Shown piece by piece: positions 15,405 to 24,103 of a DNA stretch of 64,000 nucleotides. Origin of the DNA: Limobrevibacterium gyesilva (lineage in GTDB: Bacteria > Pseudomonadota > Alphaproteobacteria > Acetobacterales > Acetobacteraceae); NCBI RefSeq assembly GCF_025989185.1, contig NZ_JAPDNT010000008.1, positions 109,753 to 173,752 of the forward strand, given 5' to 3'. Both the position numbers and the translations under genes were made by a program. The notes under the pieces were generated by a model. That model had not been told where the DNA came from. It did no database searches and worked only from the letters and a program-made list of their open reading frames with translations. Numbering within the stretch: the first letter of the stretch is position 1; each line of letters opens with the position of its first letter.

Positions 15405-16997
15405 CTATTTCAGGGAGAGGCCGTCCGGATCGGTCGCCTGGTCGACGCGGCCGACATAGGTGTAGCGGTCCTTGAAGGCCCAGACGGTGGTTTCCCAGTA
15501 GAGCGGGATCAGCGCGTGGTCCTGCAGGGCGATGGTCGTTGCCTTCTCGAGATGGGCGCGGCGGCTGGCCTCGTTCATGTCCTCGAGTGCCGGGAGGAAG
15601 GCGGCGTCGAAGGCGTCGCTGTGGTAGCGGCCATAGTTGGAGGTGCCGATCCCGCGGTCGGGGAAGGGGCTGACGACGAAGTAGCGCAGCAGCGTGGCCT
15701 CGCCGGTGCCGTTGCCCCAGCCGCCGAGCCCGAGGCTGAACTCGCGCTTGGCGCGGCGGGGGAAGAACATGGTCTGGGTCATCGCGTCCACGGTGGTGCG
15801 GATGCCGATGCGGGTGAGGTACTGGCCGATCGCCTGGGCCACCTGCGCGTCGTTGATGTAGCGGTCGTTGGTGGCGGAGAGGGTGAGCGCGAAGCCGTCG
15901 GGGTAGCCGGCCTCGGCCAGCAGGGCGCGGGCGCGGGCGGGGTCGTAGTCGCGCGCGGGCGGGGTGGCGAGCGAGGAGAACATGCCCGGCGTGACGTACT
16001 GGTCGGCGGGGACGGCGAGGCCGTCCATCAGCCGGGTGGCGATGGTCTTGCGGTCGATGGCCAGCGACAGGGCCTGGCGGACGCGGACGTCCTGCAGCGG
16101 GTTGCGGCCGTCCTTGGTGGTGATCAGCGGCGTTTGCGGGCGGCCGATATCCGGCTGCAGGAACATGATGCGGTCGGACGGGGTGACGGTCCAGGCAAGG
16201 CCGCCCTTCGCCTTCAGCACCGGCAGATCCTGCGAGGAGGGGTTCTCGATGAGGTCGAAATCGCCGGAGAGCAGGCCGGCGACGCGGGGGCCGGTCTTGG
16301 GCACCGGCTTGAGGATCACGCGCGACCAGTGCGGCTTCGGGCCGGAATAGGTTGCGTTGGCTTCGAGAACGATGGTGTCGCCGCTGGTGTACTTGGCCAG
16401 GCGGTAGGGGCCGGTGCCGTTGGCCATGCGGCCGCCGTCGAACTCGTTGGAGGCCGGCAGGGCGGTGAGGCCGCAATTCTCGGCGTCGCTGAAGGTGACG
16501 GTGCCGGCGCCAGCGCTGCGGGCGGAGATGATGGCGAAGCCGGCGAGCAGGTCGAGCAGGCCGGGTTCGGGGCGGTGCGTGTGCAGGACGATGGTGTGGT
16601 CGTCGGCCACGTCCACGCGGTCCAGCGCCTTCGGCAGGTTGGTGAAGGACTTGGTGGGGCCGACGCCGGAGCGGGCGCGGCAAAGGCTGAAGACGACGTC
16701 GTTGGCGGTGAAGGGGCTGCCGTCGTGGAAGGTGACGCCCGGCCGCAGGGTGATCTTCCAGCTGCGGTCGTCCAGCAGGGTCCAGGCAGTGGCGAGGTCG
16801 GGCTGCGGGCGCAGCTGCGGGTCGGTGCGCACAAGGGCGCCGAACAGATCGCGGGCCAGCGCGTTGTTGGGGCCGACCTGGTGGAAATGCGGATCGGCGG
16901 AGGAGGGGGCGGCCGCGATGCCCACGGTGATGTCGGCGGCATGGGCCGTTGTGCCGGCAAGCAAAGCGGCCATGGTCAGGCCGATAATCGTCCGCAT
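15405..16997 (-). CDS. ABC transporter substrate-binding protein, peptide family
   Basis: A 530-residue SBP_bac_5 protein with a clear signal peptide (MRTIIGLTMAALLAGTTAHA). Family features include ADPHFHQVGPNN, LRPGVTFHDGSPFTANDVVFSL and NGTGPYRLAKY. It should capture a peptide-like or opine-like solute in the periplasm. It is the first gene of an operon with an alpha/beta hydrolase and an M20 amidohydrolase. No permease or ATPase genes are present nearby. Its ribosome site (GGGGGAAA) lies in one arm of a perfect hairpin immediately before the ATG. Confidence 0.9.
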   Translation of the reverse strand: MRTIIGLTMAALLAGTTAHAADITVGIAAAPSSADPHFHQVGPNNALARDLFGALVRTDPQLRPQPDLATAWTLLDDRSWKITLRPGVTFHDGSPFTANDVVFSLCRARSGVGPTKSFTNLPKALDRVDVADDHTIVLHTHRPEPGLLDLLAGFAIISARSAGAGTVTFSDAENCGLTALPASNEFDGGRMANGTGPYRLAKYTSGDTIVLEANATYSGPKPHWSRVILKPVPKTGPRVAGLLSGDFDLIENPSSQDLPVLKAKGGLAWTVTPSDRIMFLQPDIGRPQTPLITTKDGRNPLQDVRVRQALSLAIDRKTIATRLMDGLAVPADQYVTPGMFSSLATPPARDYDPARARALLAEAGYPDGFALTLSATNDRYINDAQVAQAIGQYLTRIGIRTTVDAMTQTMFFPRRAKREFSLGLGGWGNGTGEATLLRYFVVSPFPDRGIGTSNYGRYHSDAFDAAFLPALEDMNEASRRAHLEKATTIALQDHALIPLYWETTVWAFKDRYTYVGRVDQATDPDGLSLK

Positions 16998-17003
16998 TGA
17001 TTT

Positions 17004-17022
17004 CCCCCTCGTCGCGAGGGGG
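17004..17022 (-). promoter_or_regulatory. hairpin covering the ribosome site of the binding-protein gene
   Basis: CCCCCTCG (17004-17011) and CGAGGGGG (17015-17022) form a perfect 8-bp stem with a 3-nt loop. On the minus strand the stem includes the GAGGGGG ribosome-binding sequence, and its 3' edge is only 6 nt from the ATG at 16997. Folding of the leader RNA would hide the ribosome site, so translation may be controlled or need coupling. Confidence 0.5.
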
Positions 17023-17416
17023 TGGACGATAAGCGGTGTCGCCGGGTGCTGCTAGCCCGGGCCGCGCGTAACGATTCGGGCGGCGCCGCGGCGGCCGGTG
17101 ATGCCGGGGACGCGGGCAATCGCAATTGCGTGAGTGCCGGCGTGCCATTCGGCGAAGGCGCCCCGGCTGATCACCCCCAGGAAGTTTGCCGCCGCGCCCG
17201 CGCAAAGATCATGACCCGTGAGGCGATCATGTTATGGTTTGTAACCTGCGAAGCGGGCGGGCGCCTCGGCCGCCATGCGGACGAAGCGGAGGAATGCAGC
17301 GCAATGCGAGCCGGGTTCTGCGCGCGGGAACCGGGAAGCTGCAACGCAAGGCCGATCACGACGGACGACCCAATAGCGCGCCCCGGACAGAGGGGGCTGC
17401 ATCAAGGGAGGGACGC
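17023..17416. other. 394-bp divergent intergenic region
   Basis: No convincing gene is seen here. The region separates the peptide-binding operon (minus) from the PQQ dehydrogenase (plus). It holds the 10-bp palindrome CGCAATTGCG (17121-17130) and two direct copies of GATCATG (17208-17214 and 17225-17231), either of which could be regulatory. An open frame at 17022-17420 has no family resemblance and its composition is not protein-like. Confidence 0.4.
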
Positions 17417-19126
17417 ATGACGGGCTTCAGCAGACGCACACTCTTGGCGGGCATCGCAGCCCTGCCGTTGGCCGGTGCGACAATGGTTCCGGCCTGGTCG
17501 CAGGAAGTGAAGCCGACAATGAAGTGGGGCGACATGTCGGCCGTGACCCAGGATCTGCTGGATCGCGCCGCCGGCGATGGCAACAACTTCCTCATGACCA
17601 ACGGCGACTATACGCAGAAGCGCTACTACCCGAACCGGCAGATCAACATTACGAATGTGAACCAATTGCGCCCGGCGTGGATCTTCCAGACCGAAGTCAA
17701 GGAGTCGCTGGAGACGTCGCCGATCGTCGTCAACGGCGTGATGTATGTGACAACCGCGTTCGATCACGTCTATGCGCTGGACGCGCGGACCGGCGAGGAG
17801 TTGTGGCACTACCAGCAGAAGCTCGGCCCGATCACGATCTACTGTTGCGGCCCGAACAATCGCGGCGTCGCCGTCTATGGCGACAAGGTCTATCTGGGGA
17901 CTCTGGACTCGAAACTGGTCGCGCTGGACGCGAAGACCGGGAAGCAGGTGTGGGAGAAGCAGATCGCCGATCCGGAGCTCGGCTACAGCGAGACGATGGC
18001 GCCCACGGTGGTGGACGGCAAGGTGCTGATCGGCACGAATGGCGGCGAATACGGCATTCGCGGCTTCGTGAAGGCGTACAATGCGGCGGACGGCACGCTG
18101 CTGTGGACCTTCTACACGATCCCCGAGAACACGGTCGGCGTATGGGCGACCAAGGACGCGACCGGCCGGGACATGCATCGTGACATCGCCGCGGAAAAGG
18201 CCCAGCTCGCCAAGACCGGTGACCCGTACAAGCTGCTTGGTGGCGGGGTATGGCAGAATCCGGCGGTGGATCTGGCCACGCGCCGCATCTATTTTGTGGT
18301 CGGCAACCCCTCGCCCGACCTCGACGGGTCGGTTCGTCCCGGCGACAACCTCTATACGGACTCGCTGGTGGCCGTCGATCTCGATACCGGCAAGTATGTC
18401 TGCCATTTCCAGTACATCGCGCATGACGTTTGGGATCTCGACGCGGTCAGCCCGCCGATCCTGGTGAGCGTGCTGGACAATGACGGCCGGGCCGGGCCGG
18501 GCGTGATCCATGCCGGCAAGACCGGCCATGTGTATGTGCACAATGCCAATGACTGCAGCCTGATCCGCTTCTCGGAAGCGATGGTGCCGCAGGAGAACAT
18601 GTGGACGCTGCCGCTGAAGGAAGGCGCGCGCATGCTGCCGGGCGCCAATGGCGGCGTCGAATGGTCGCCCATGGCGATCAACCCGGGCCTCGGACTTGCC
18701 TACGCGATCAACCTGCATCAGCCGATGACGTACCACGTGCAGAATACGCCCTATCCAAACGGCAAGATGTGGCTCGGCGGCGCGTTCAAGGTGATCCCCA
18801 CGGAGGAGCAGTGGGGCAACATCACAGCGATGGACTACAACACCGGACGGATCCGCTGGCAGGTGAAGACGCCGCAGCCGATGATCGGCGGCGTGCTGGC
18901 GACGGCCGGCGGGCTGGTTTTCACCGGCGAGGCCAACGGCCAGTTCAAGGCCTATGATGCGCAGACCGGCGCCACTCTGTGGCAGTTCCAGGCCGGCGCC
19001 GGCGTGAACGCGCCGCCTTCGTCCTATACTGTCGGCGGCAAGCAGTACATCGTCGTTGGTGCCGGCGGGAACACCCAGATCGACTACAAGCGGGGCAACG
19101 CCATTATCGCCTTCACCGTCGACTGA
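17417..19126 (+). CDS. PQQ-dependent alcohol-type dehydrogenase with lanthanide-type active site
   Basis: A 569-residue periplasmic quinoprotein. The N-terminus has a twin-arginine signal (SRRTLLAG, residues 5-12). Tryptophan-docking repeats (such as [12 protein letters not shown] and [12 protein letters not shown]) build the beta-propeller. Adjacent C143-C144 match the vicinal disulfide near PQQ. Predicted metal ligands are E211 and N297, and the catalytic Asp340 lies in HDVWDLD. The residue two after it is Asp342; in this superfamily an Asp there marks lanthanide-dependent enzymes (XoxF, PedH), while calcium enzymes have a small residue. Substrate is not predictable beyond an alcohol or aldehyde. 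The start follows AAGGGAGGGACGC. The next gene encodes its likely cytochrome c acceptor. Confidence 0.9.
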   Translation: MTGFSRRTLLAGIAALPLAGATMVPAWSQEVKPTMKWGDMSAVTQDLLDRAAGDGNNFLMTNGDYTQKRYYPNRQINITNVNQLRPAWIFQTEVKESLETSPIVVNGVMYVTTAFDHVYALDARTGEELWHYQQKLGPITIYCCGPNNRGVAVYGDKVYLGTLDSKLVALDAKTGKQVWEKQIADPELGYSETMAPTVVDGKVLIGTNGGEYGIRGFVKAYNAADGTLLWTFYTIPENTVGVWATKDATGRDMHRDIAAEKAQLAKTGDPYKLLGGGVWQNPAVDLATRRIYFVVGNPSPDLDGSVRPGDNLYTDSLVAVDLDTGKYVCHFQYIAHDVWDLDAVSPPILVSVLDNDGRAGPGVIHAGKTGHVYVHNANDCSLIRFSEAMVPQENMWTLPLKEGARMLPGANGGVEWSPMAINPGLGLAYAINLHQPMTYHVQNTPYPNGKMWLGGAFKVIPTEEQWGNITAMDYNTGRIRWQVKTPQPMIGGVLATAGGLVFTGEANGQFKAYDAQTGATLWQFQAGAGVNAPPSSYTVGGKQYIVVGAGGNTQIDYKRGNAIIAFTVD

Positions 19127-19172
19127 TGGCATCGGCGGGCGGGGATTGCGCCCGGACGGGACGGGCGGGGCC

Positions 19173-19763
19173 GTGACGTGGCCCCGCCCGATATGCGGCT
19201 GGCAAAGGCTTGTGCTGGCCGTCGGGTTTGCCGTGGCCGCTGTCGTTCCCGCTTTCGCGGAAAGCCTGGACGAGACGGTGCAACTCTGCGCCGCGTGTCA
19301 CGGTGAAAGCGGTATTCCGAGCGACAAGACGATTCCGGTCATCTGGGGCCAGTACCAGGGCTACCTGTACCTGCAATTGCGCGATTACAGCCGCGAGGTG
19401 CGCGCCAACGAGCAGATGGCGGCGGTGGTCAGCGGGATGCAGCGCGAGGACATGATGGCGCTGGCGGCGTATTTCGCGAACAAGACGTGGCCCAATCTCG
19501 GCCAGCCGCGCGCGCCGGACGATGTCGCGCGCCAGGCCCAGACGGCTGCCGTCGCGGGCCAGTGCACGCAGTGCCATCCCGGCGGCTATGTCGGGCCCGG
19601 CACGAATCCGCGGCTGGCGGGCCAGAGCTTCGAATACCTGCTGCGCACGATGCAGGAATTCCAGACCGGGGCGCGCGCGAACAACAGCTGGATGACCGAT
19701 CTGCTGAAGACGTACAGCAGTGCCGATATCGAGGCGTTGGCAAAATATTTTGCCGGTCTGTGA
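19173..19763 (+). CDS. dihaem cytochrome c (c4-like), likely electron acceptor of the PQQ dehydrogenase
   Basis: About 196 residues with a signal peptide (LVLAVGFAVAAVVPAFA). There are two haem c attachment sites: CAACH (VQLCAACHGESG) and CTQCH (GQCTQCHPGG), about 100 residues apart. Each is followed by a domain end of the cytochrome c4/c553 type (AYFANKTWP, then AKYFAGL). It should carry electrons from the PQQ enzyme to the respiratory chain in the periplasm. The start is uncertain: GTG 19173 gives a complete signal peptide, and GTG 19212 would still leave the hydrophobic core. It lies 46 bp after the dehydrogenase on the same strand. Confidence 0.85.
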   Translation: MTWPRPICGWQRLVLAVGFAVAAVVPAFAESLDETVQLCAACHGESGIPSDKTIPVIWGQYQGYLYLQLRDYSREVRANEQMAAVVSGMQREDMMALAAYFANKTWPNLGQPRAPDDVARQAQTAAVAGQCTQCHPGGYVGPGTNPRLAGQSFEYLLRTMQEFQTGARANNSWMTDLLKTYSSADIEALAKYFAGL

Positions 19764-19771
19764 CGGGTGCG

Positions 19772-19803
19772 AGGCCGCGTTGATGCTGTGATACGCGCGG
19801 CCT
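19772..19803. terminator. bidirectional terminator-like hairpin
   Basis: AGGCCGCG (19772-19779) pairs with CGCGGCCT (19796-19803) between the convergent cytochrome c and malate synthase genes. The loop is 16 nt. Placement supports shared termination; the stem is short. Confidence 0.4.
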
Positions 19804-19807
19804 TGCT

Positions 19808-21970
19808 TCAGGTCCGTGCCTTGGCCTCGCGGCGGCGGCGGTGCAGGATGAATTCGGTGTAGCCGTTCGGCTGCGTGCGGCCCTTGAAGACGAGGTCGCA
19901 GGCGGCGTGGAAGGCGGGGCCGTCATAGGCGGGGGCCATCGGCGTGTAGGCGGGGTCATCAGCGTTCTGGCGGTCCACGACCACGGCCATGCGCTTCATC
20001 GTTGCCATCACCTGCGCTTCGGCGACGATGCCGTGGCGCAGCCAGTTGGCGATGTGCTGGCTGGAGATGCGCAGCGTGGCGCGGTCTTCCATCAGGCCCA
20101 CGTCGTGGATGTCCGGCACCTTGGAGCAGCCGACGCCCTGGTCGATCCAGCGAACGACATAGCCGAGGATGCCCTGGGCGTTGTTGTCGAGCTCCTGCTG
20201 CAACTCTTCCGGCGACCAGTTCGGGCGGTCGGCCAGCGGGATGGTGAGGATATCGGACAGCTTCGCGGGCGCGCGGGTGGCGAGTTCGGCCTGGCGGGCG
20301 GCGACATCGACCTGGTGGTAGTGCAGGGCGTGCAGCGTGGCGGCGGTGGGCGAAGGGACCCAGGCGGTGTTGGCGCCGGCACGGGGATGGCCGATCTTCT
20401 GGGCGAGCATGTCGGCCATCCGGTCGGGTGCGGCCCACATGCCCTTGCCGATCTGGGCGTGGCCGCGCAGGCCGCAGGCGAGGCCGACATCGACGTTGTT
20501 GTTCTCGTAGGCGGCGATCCAGGCCGCGTTGCGCATGTCGTTCTTGCGGATCATCGGGCCGGCTTCGATGGAGGTGTGGATCTCGTCGCCAGTGCGGTCG
20601 AGGAAGCCGGTGTTGATGAACGCCACGCGCTCGCGCGCGGCGTGGATGCAGGCGGCGAGGTTGACGGTGGTGCGGCGCTCCTCGTCCATGATGCCGATCT
20701 TCAGTGTGTTGCGCGGCAGGCGCAGCATGTCCTCGACGGCGGCGAACAGGTCGCTGGCGAAGGCGACCTCGTCGGGGCCGTGCAGCTTCGGCTTGACGAT
20801 GTAGACCGAGCCGGCGCGGCTGTTCCTCAGCGCGCCGGTGGCCTTGAGGTCGTGGATGGCGATCAGCGACGTGATGGCGGCGTCGAGGATGGTCTCCGGG
20901 ATCTCGGCGCCGGTGCCGTCGCGCACGGCGTCGGTGTACATGTGGTGGCCGACATTGCGGACCAGCATCAGGCTGCGGCCGGGGACGGTGACGGTGCCGC
21001 CGGTGGCGGCGGTGTAGGACCGGTCGGGGTTGAGGCGGCGGTGCAGGGTGCGGCCGTCCTTCTCGAAGGCGGCGGTGAGGGTGCCCTGCATCAGGCCGAG
21101 CCAGCAGCGGTAGACGTCCACCTTGTCCTGCGCGTCGACGGCGGCGACGCTGTCTTCGCAATCCATGATGGTGGTGACGGCGGATTCCATGACGACATCG
21201 GCGAGGCCGGCGGGGTCGTCCTTGCCGATCGGGTGGGTGCGGTCGATCTTCAGTTCGAGATGCAGGCCGTTGTGCCGGAGCAGGATGGCGCTCGGGGCGG
21301 CGGCGTCGCCCTGGTAGCCGACGAGCTGGGCGGGGTCGGCGAGGCCGGTGGCGCCGGTCTTGAGGGTGACGGCGAGCTTGGCGTCCTTGATGGCGTAGCC
21401 GGTGGCCTCCGCGTGGCTGCCGCTGGCGAGCGCGGCGGCGGTGTCGAGCACCTCGCGCGCCTTGGCGACGACGCGGGCGCCGCGGACGGGGTTGTAGCCG
21501 CGGCCGCGGGTGGCCCCGTCGGTCTCGGGAATGGCGTCGGTGCCGTAGAGGGCGTCGTAGAGGCTGCCCCAGCGGGCGTTGCCGGCGTTCAGCGCGTAGC
21601 GGGCGTTGTTGACGGGGACGACCAGCTGCGGGCCGGCGATATGGGCGATCTCGGCGTCCACGTTGGCGGTGGTGACGTGGAACGGCGCGGGCGTGGGCTG
21701 GAGGTAGCCGATATCGGTGAGGAACCGCGTGTAGGCGTCCTGGTCGATGGGCTTGCCGGGATGGGCGCGGTGCCAGGCGTCGATGTCGGCCTGCAGCGCG
21801 TCACGCCGGGCGAGCAGGGCCTTGTTGCGCGGGGCGAAGGTGGTGACGAGGTGGGAGAAGCTGGACCAGAAGCCGGCAGGGTCCAGGCCGGTGCCGGGAA
21901 GCGCCTCGGTGTCCACGAAAGTCTTGAGGATTTCCGACACGCGCAGGTCGGTCGCCGGCACATCGTTCAT
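19808..21970 (-). CDS. glcB: malate synthase G
   Basis: A 720-residue cytoplasmic enzyme that condenses glyoxylate with acetyl-CoA to malate in the glyoxylate/glycolate route. Length and motifs fit the monomeric G isoform: [49 protein letters not shown] (catalytic Mg-binding region, split here), [34 protein letters not shown], and a C-terminal lid beginning [21 protein letters not shown]. The ATG at 21970 is chosen because GGAGG lies 8 nt before it; the in-frame GTG at 21985 overlaps that ribosome site. No isocitrate lyase or glycolate oxidase gene is in the window. Confidence 0.96.
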   Translation of the reverse strand: MNDVPATDLRVSEILKTFVDTEALPGTGLDPAGFWSSFSHLVTTFAPRNKALLARRDALQADIDAWHRAHPGKPIDQDAYTRFLTDIGYLQPTPAPFHVTTANVDAEIAHIAGPQLVVPVNNARYALNAGNARWGSLYDALYGTDAIPETDGATRGRGYNPVRGARVVAKAREVLDTAAALASGSHAEATGYAIKDAKLAVTLKTGATGLADPAQLVGYQGDAAAPSAILLRHNGLHLELKIDRTHPIGKDDPAGLADVVMESAVTTIMDCEDSVAAVDAQDKVDVYRCWLGLMQGTLTAAFEKDGRTLHRRLNPDRSYTAATGGTVTVPGRSLMLVRNVGHHMYTDAVRDGTGAEIPETILDAAITSLIAIHDLKATGALRNSRAGSVYIVKPKLHGPDEVAFASDLFAAVEDMLRLPRNTLKIGIMDEERRTTVNLAACIHAARERVAFINTGFLDRTGDEIHTSIEAGPMIRKNDMRNAAWIAAYENNNVDVGLACGLRGHAQIGKGMWAAPDRMADMLAQKIGHPRAGANTAWVPSPTAATLHALHYHQVDVAARQAELATRAPAKLSDILTIPLADRPNWSPEELQQELDNNAQGILGYVVRWIDQGVGCSKVPDIHDVGLMEDRATLRISSQHIANWLRHGIVAEAQVMATMKRMAVVVDRQNADDPAYTPMAPAYDGPAFHAACDLVFKGRTQPNGYTEFILHRRRREAKART

Positions 21971-22115
21971 GGGAACAGCCTCCACGCAGGTTTGCGCGGA
22001 GGTTGTTGCCAGGGGTGGGAGATTTGTCGAGAGCCATTATCGATCCGTCAGGAGAAATCATTCACCCATGACGGGATGTTATGGATGAAGGGGATTCGCG
22101 CGACCCGTCCTCGGG

Positions 22116-22136
22116 CCCCTCCCGCAAGGGGAGGGG
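22116..22136. terminator. C-rich hairpin after the RraA-family gene
   Basis: CCCCTCCC (22116-22123) pairs with GGGGAGGGG (22128-22136) around GCAA. It is downstream of the minus-strand rraA-like gene, which ends at 22150, and so may end that transcript. Its core matches the hairpins at 11090, 35689 and 40476. Confidence 0.5.
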
Positions 22137-22149
22137 GGAAGGAAGGGGG

Positions 22150-22863
22150 TCAGGCGTGGGATTTCTTCCAGGCTTCGTAGGCGGCCTTGGTTTCGGCGTT
22201 GGGGGGATAGGTGCCGGGGAGCGGGGCGCCGGCGGCGATGCGCGAGAGCAGGAATTCCTCCATCGCCTCCTGCTCGGTGGCGTCCTGGGCGACTTCCTCG
22301 GCGAGATGGGCGGGGATGACGACCACGCCGTCGGCATCGCCCACGATCATGTCGCCGGGATAGACGGCCACACCGCCGCAGGCGATGGGCACGTCGATGT
22401 CCACGGCGTGGTGCTGGGCGAGGTTCAGCGGAGCGGAGGGGCCGGCGCAGAACACCGGGAAGGGCATCCGGGCGATGGGGCCGCTGTCGCGCACGCCGCC
22501 GTCGGAGACCATGCCGGCGACGCCGCGGACATGCAGGCGGGTCATCAGGATCTGGCCGCCCGAGGCGACGCGGGTGTCGCCGCGGCAGTCCATGACCAGC
22601 ACCTTGCCGGCCGGGGCGTTCTCGACCGCCTTGCGTTGGGGATGCTCGGGGTTGGCGAAACCCTCGACGCGGTCGAGGTCTTCGCGGGCGGGGATGTTGC
22701 GCAGCGTGTAGGCGGGGCCGACCATGTTCTCGCTGTAGGCGCCGAGGGGGCGGGCGCCCTGGATGAAGACGTTGCGGAAACCGCGCTTGAACAACTGGGT
22801 GGTGAGGGTGGCGGTGCTGACGCGCTTGAGGCGGGCGATGCAGGCGTCGCTGTACTGGGTCAT
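22150..22863 (-). CDS. RraA-family protein (aldolase-like/RraA fold)
   Basis: A 237-residue protein of the RraA/HMG-CHA aldolase family. The diagnostic VSDGGVRDSGPIA (substrate/metal loop) and GDADGVVVIPAHLAEEV are present, with LVMDCRGDTRVASGGQILMTRL forming the core strand. Family members include RNase E inhibitors in enterics and metal-dependent aldolases that cleave 4-hydroxy-4-methyl-2-oxoglutarate-type acids. With this C-terminal extension (PGTYPPNAETKAAYEAWKK) and this neighbourhood, an enzymatic role in acid catabolism is more likely than RNase control. The ATG at 22863 follows GGAGGAAA. A LacI-type operator lies 77 bp upstream. Confidence 0.85.
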   Translation of the reverse strand: MTQYSDACIARLKRVSTATLTTQLFKRGFRNVFIQGARPLGAYSENMVGPAYTLRNIPAREDLDRVEGFANPEHPQRKAVENAPAGKVLVMDCRGDTRVASGGQILMTRLHVRGVAGMVSDGGVRDSGPIARMPFPVFCAGPSAPLNLAQHHAVDIDVPIACGGVAVYPGDMIVGDADGVVVIPAHLAEEVAQDATEQEAMEEFLLSRIAAGAPLPGTYPPNAETKAAYEAWKKSHA

Positions 22864-22939
22864 GGCGGGTTTCCTCCGGTTTTGGCAGTGGCCAGGGTCA
22901 CGCCCGCGGGGCCCCTTGGCAAGGCCGTGCAGGCATGAC

Positions 22940-22955
22940 ATGTTATCGATACCAT
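22940..22955. promoter_or_regulatory. LacI-family operator upstream of the RraA-family gene
   Basis: ATGTTATCGATACCAT differs at one position from the perfect palindrome ATGTTATCGATAACAT, and has the central CG usual for LacI/GntR-type operators. It lies between the rraA-like gene and the LacI-type regulator gene that follows it on the same strand, in the rraA promoter region. Confidence 0.65.
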
Positions 22956-22989
22956 AATTTGGGTGCACGCGAATGCGCCCGCAAGGGGG

Positions 22990-24000
22990 TTACGTGGACG
23001 CACGCTCGATGATGCGGGACGGGACGAGGACGCGCCGTGGCGCGGCGCGGCCGTTCATGCGCGCGAGCAGGTTCTCCGCCGCGACCCGGCCCATCTCCGC
23101 GCCGTCGACGCTGACGGTGGTGATGGGCGGCTCGCAGCCACGGCTCAGCTCGAAATCGCCGAAGCCGCAGATGGCCAGGCGTTGCGGCACGGCGATGCCG
23201 AGGGCGCGGGCTTCCTCCATGGCGCCGAAGGCGACGTTGTCGGAGCTGCCGAACAGGGCGGTGCGCTCGGTGAGCAGCGGGGCGACCGCGCGCAAAGCGA
23301 GGCGGCCGTCGATGATGCCGCTGGGGGCGGGCAGGGTGCGTTCGGCGACCAGCGTGCCGCCATGCTGAGCCACACGGCGGACGAAGCCTTCGCGGCGGGC
23401 GGCGGCGCGCGGGTCGCCGGCGGCGAAGATCATGAAGCGGGTGTGGCCGCCGGCGGCGAAGAAATCCGCGACGGCGACGCCGAGTTCGGCGTGGTCGAAG
23501 CCCACCAGCATGTCGGTGGGATGTTCGGCCGCGTCCCAGATTTCCACCACCGGCACCCCGGCGTCTTTCAGCAGGCGGCGCACGGCGGGCGAGTGGCTGG
23601 CGCCGGTGAGCAGCAGGCCGTCCGGGCGGCGGGTGAGCACGGCGCGGATCAGCGCGTCCTCGCCGTCGGGCTTGTAGCCGGACAGGCCGAGCATGACGTG
23701 GTAGCCGGCCTGGCCCAGCACGTCCGTGAAGGTCTGCACCGGGGCGCTGAACATGGGACTGGCGATGGTGGGCACGATGGCCGCGATCATGCGGCTGCGC
23801 CGGCTGGACAGGCCGCCGGCGATGAGGTTCGGCACGTAGCCGAGGCGCTCGATCGCTTCGCGCACCTTCAGCGCGGTGGCTTCGGAAACACGGTCTGGGG
23901 TGTTGAGCACGCGCGAGACCGTCATCGGCGCCACGCCCGCGGCGGCGGCGACATCGGTGATCTTCACGGATGCGGCGGGACCGCGGGGCCGGCTGGACAA
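22990..24000 (-). CDS. LacI-family transcriptional regulator
   Basis: A 336-residue repressor. The N-terminal helix-turn-helix reads VKITDVAAAAGVAPMTVSRVLN, followed by the hinge region YVPNLIAGGLSSRRS and a periplasmic-binding-protein-like sensor domain to the end (IAICGFGDFELSRGCEPPITTV split around 250-275). It resembles the GntR/IdnR branch that senses sugar acids. The TTG start at 24000 has GGAG upstream; GTG 23967, just before KITDV, is an alternative. It lies between the RraA-family gene (same strand) and an ABC importer operon (divergent), both likely targets. Confidence 0.88.
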   Translation of the reverse strand: MSSRPRGPAASVKITDVAAAAGVAPMTVSRVLNTPDRVSEATALKVREAIERLGYVPNLIAGGLSSRRSRMIAAIVPTIASPMFSAPVQTFTDVLGQAGYHVMLGLSGYKPDGEDALIRAVLTRRPDGLLLTGASHSPAVRRLLKDAGVPVVEIWDAAEHPTDMLVGFDHAELGVAVADFFAAGGHTRFMIFAAGDPRAAARREGFVRRVAQHGGTLVAERTLPAPSGIIDGRLALRAVAPLLTERTALFGSSDNVAFGAMEEARALGIAVPQRLAICGFGDFELSRGCEPPITTVSVDGAEMGRVAAENLLARMNGRAAPRRVLVPSRIIERAST

Positions 24001-24041
24001 CTGGGTTTACTCCGTGCACCCGTATGGCGTGCGCGCGCAGT

Positions 24042-24060
24042 TTGCGTCAGTAATACGCAA
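24042..24060. promoter_or_regulatory. inverted repeat upstream of the ABC importer operon
   Basis: TTGCGT (24042-24047) and ACGCAA (24055-24060) are perfect arms separated by 7 bp. The site is 44 bp before the binding-protein start and 42 bp from the divergent LacI gene start. Its odd symmetry is unlike the LacI-type site at 22940, so a different regulator is possible. Confidence 0.4.
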
Positions 24061-24103
24061 CTCGGCAATCGTGGATCATAGGAATAACTGGGGGGAAGAC
24101 GAA

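Noticed and set aside
17022..17420. 132-codon frame upstream of the PQQ dehydrogenase
   Set aside because: Product is compositionally odd with no family match, and overlaps the dehydrogenase start.
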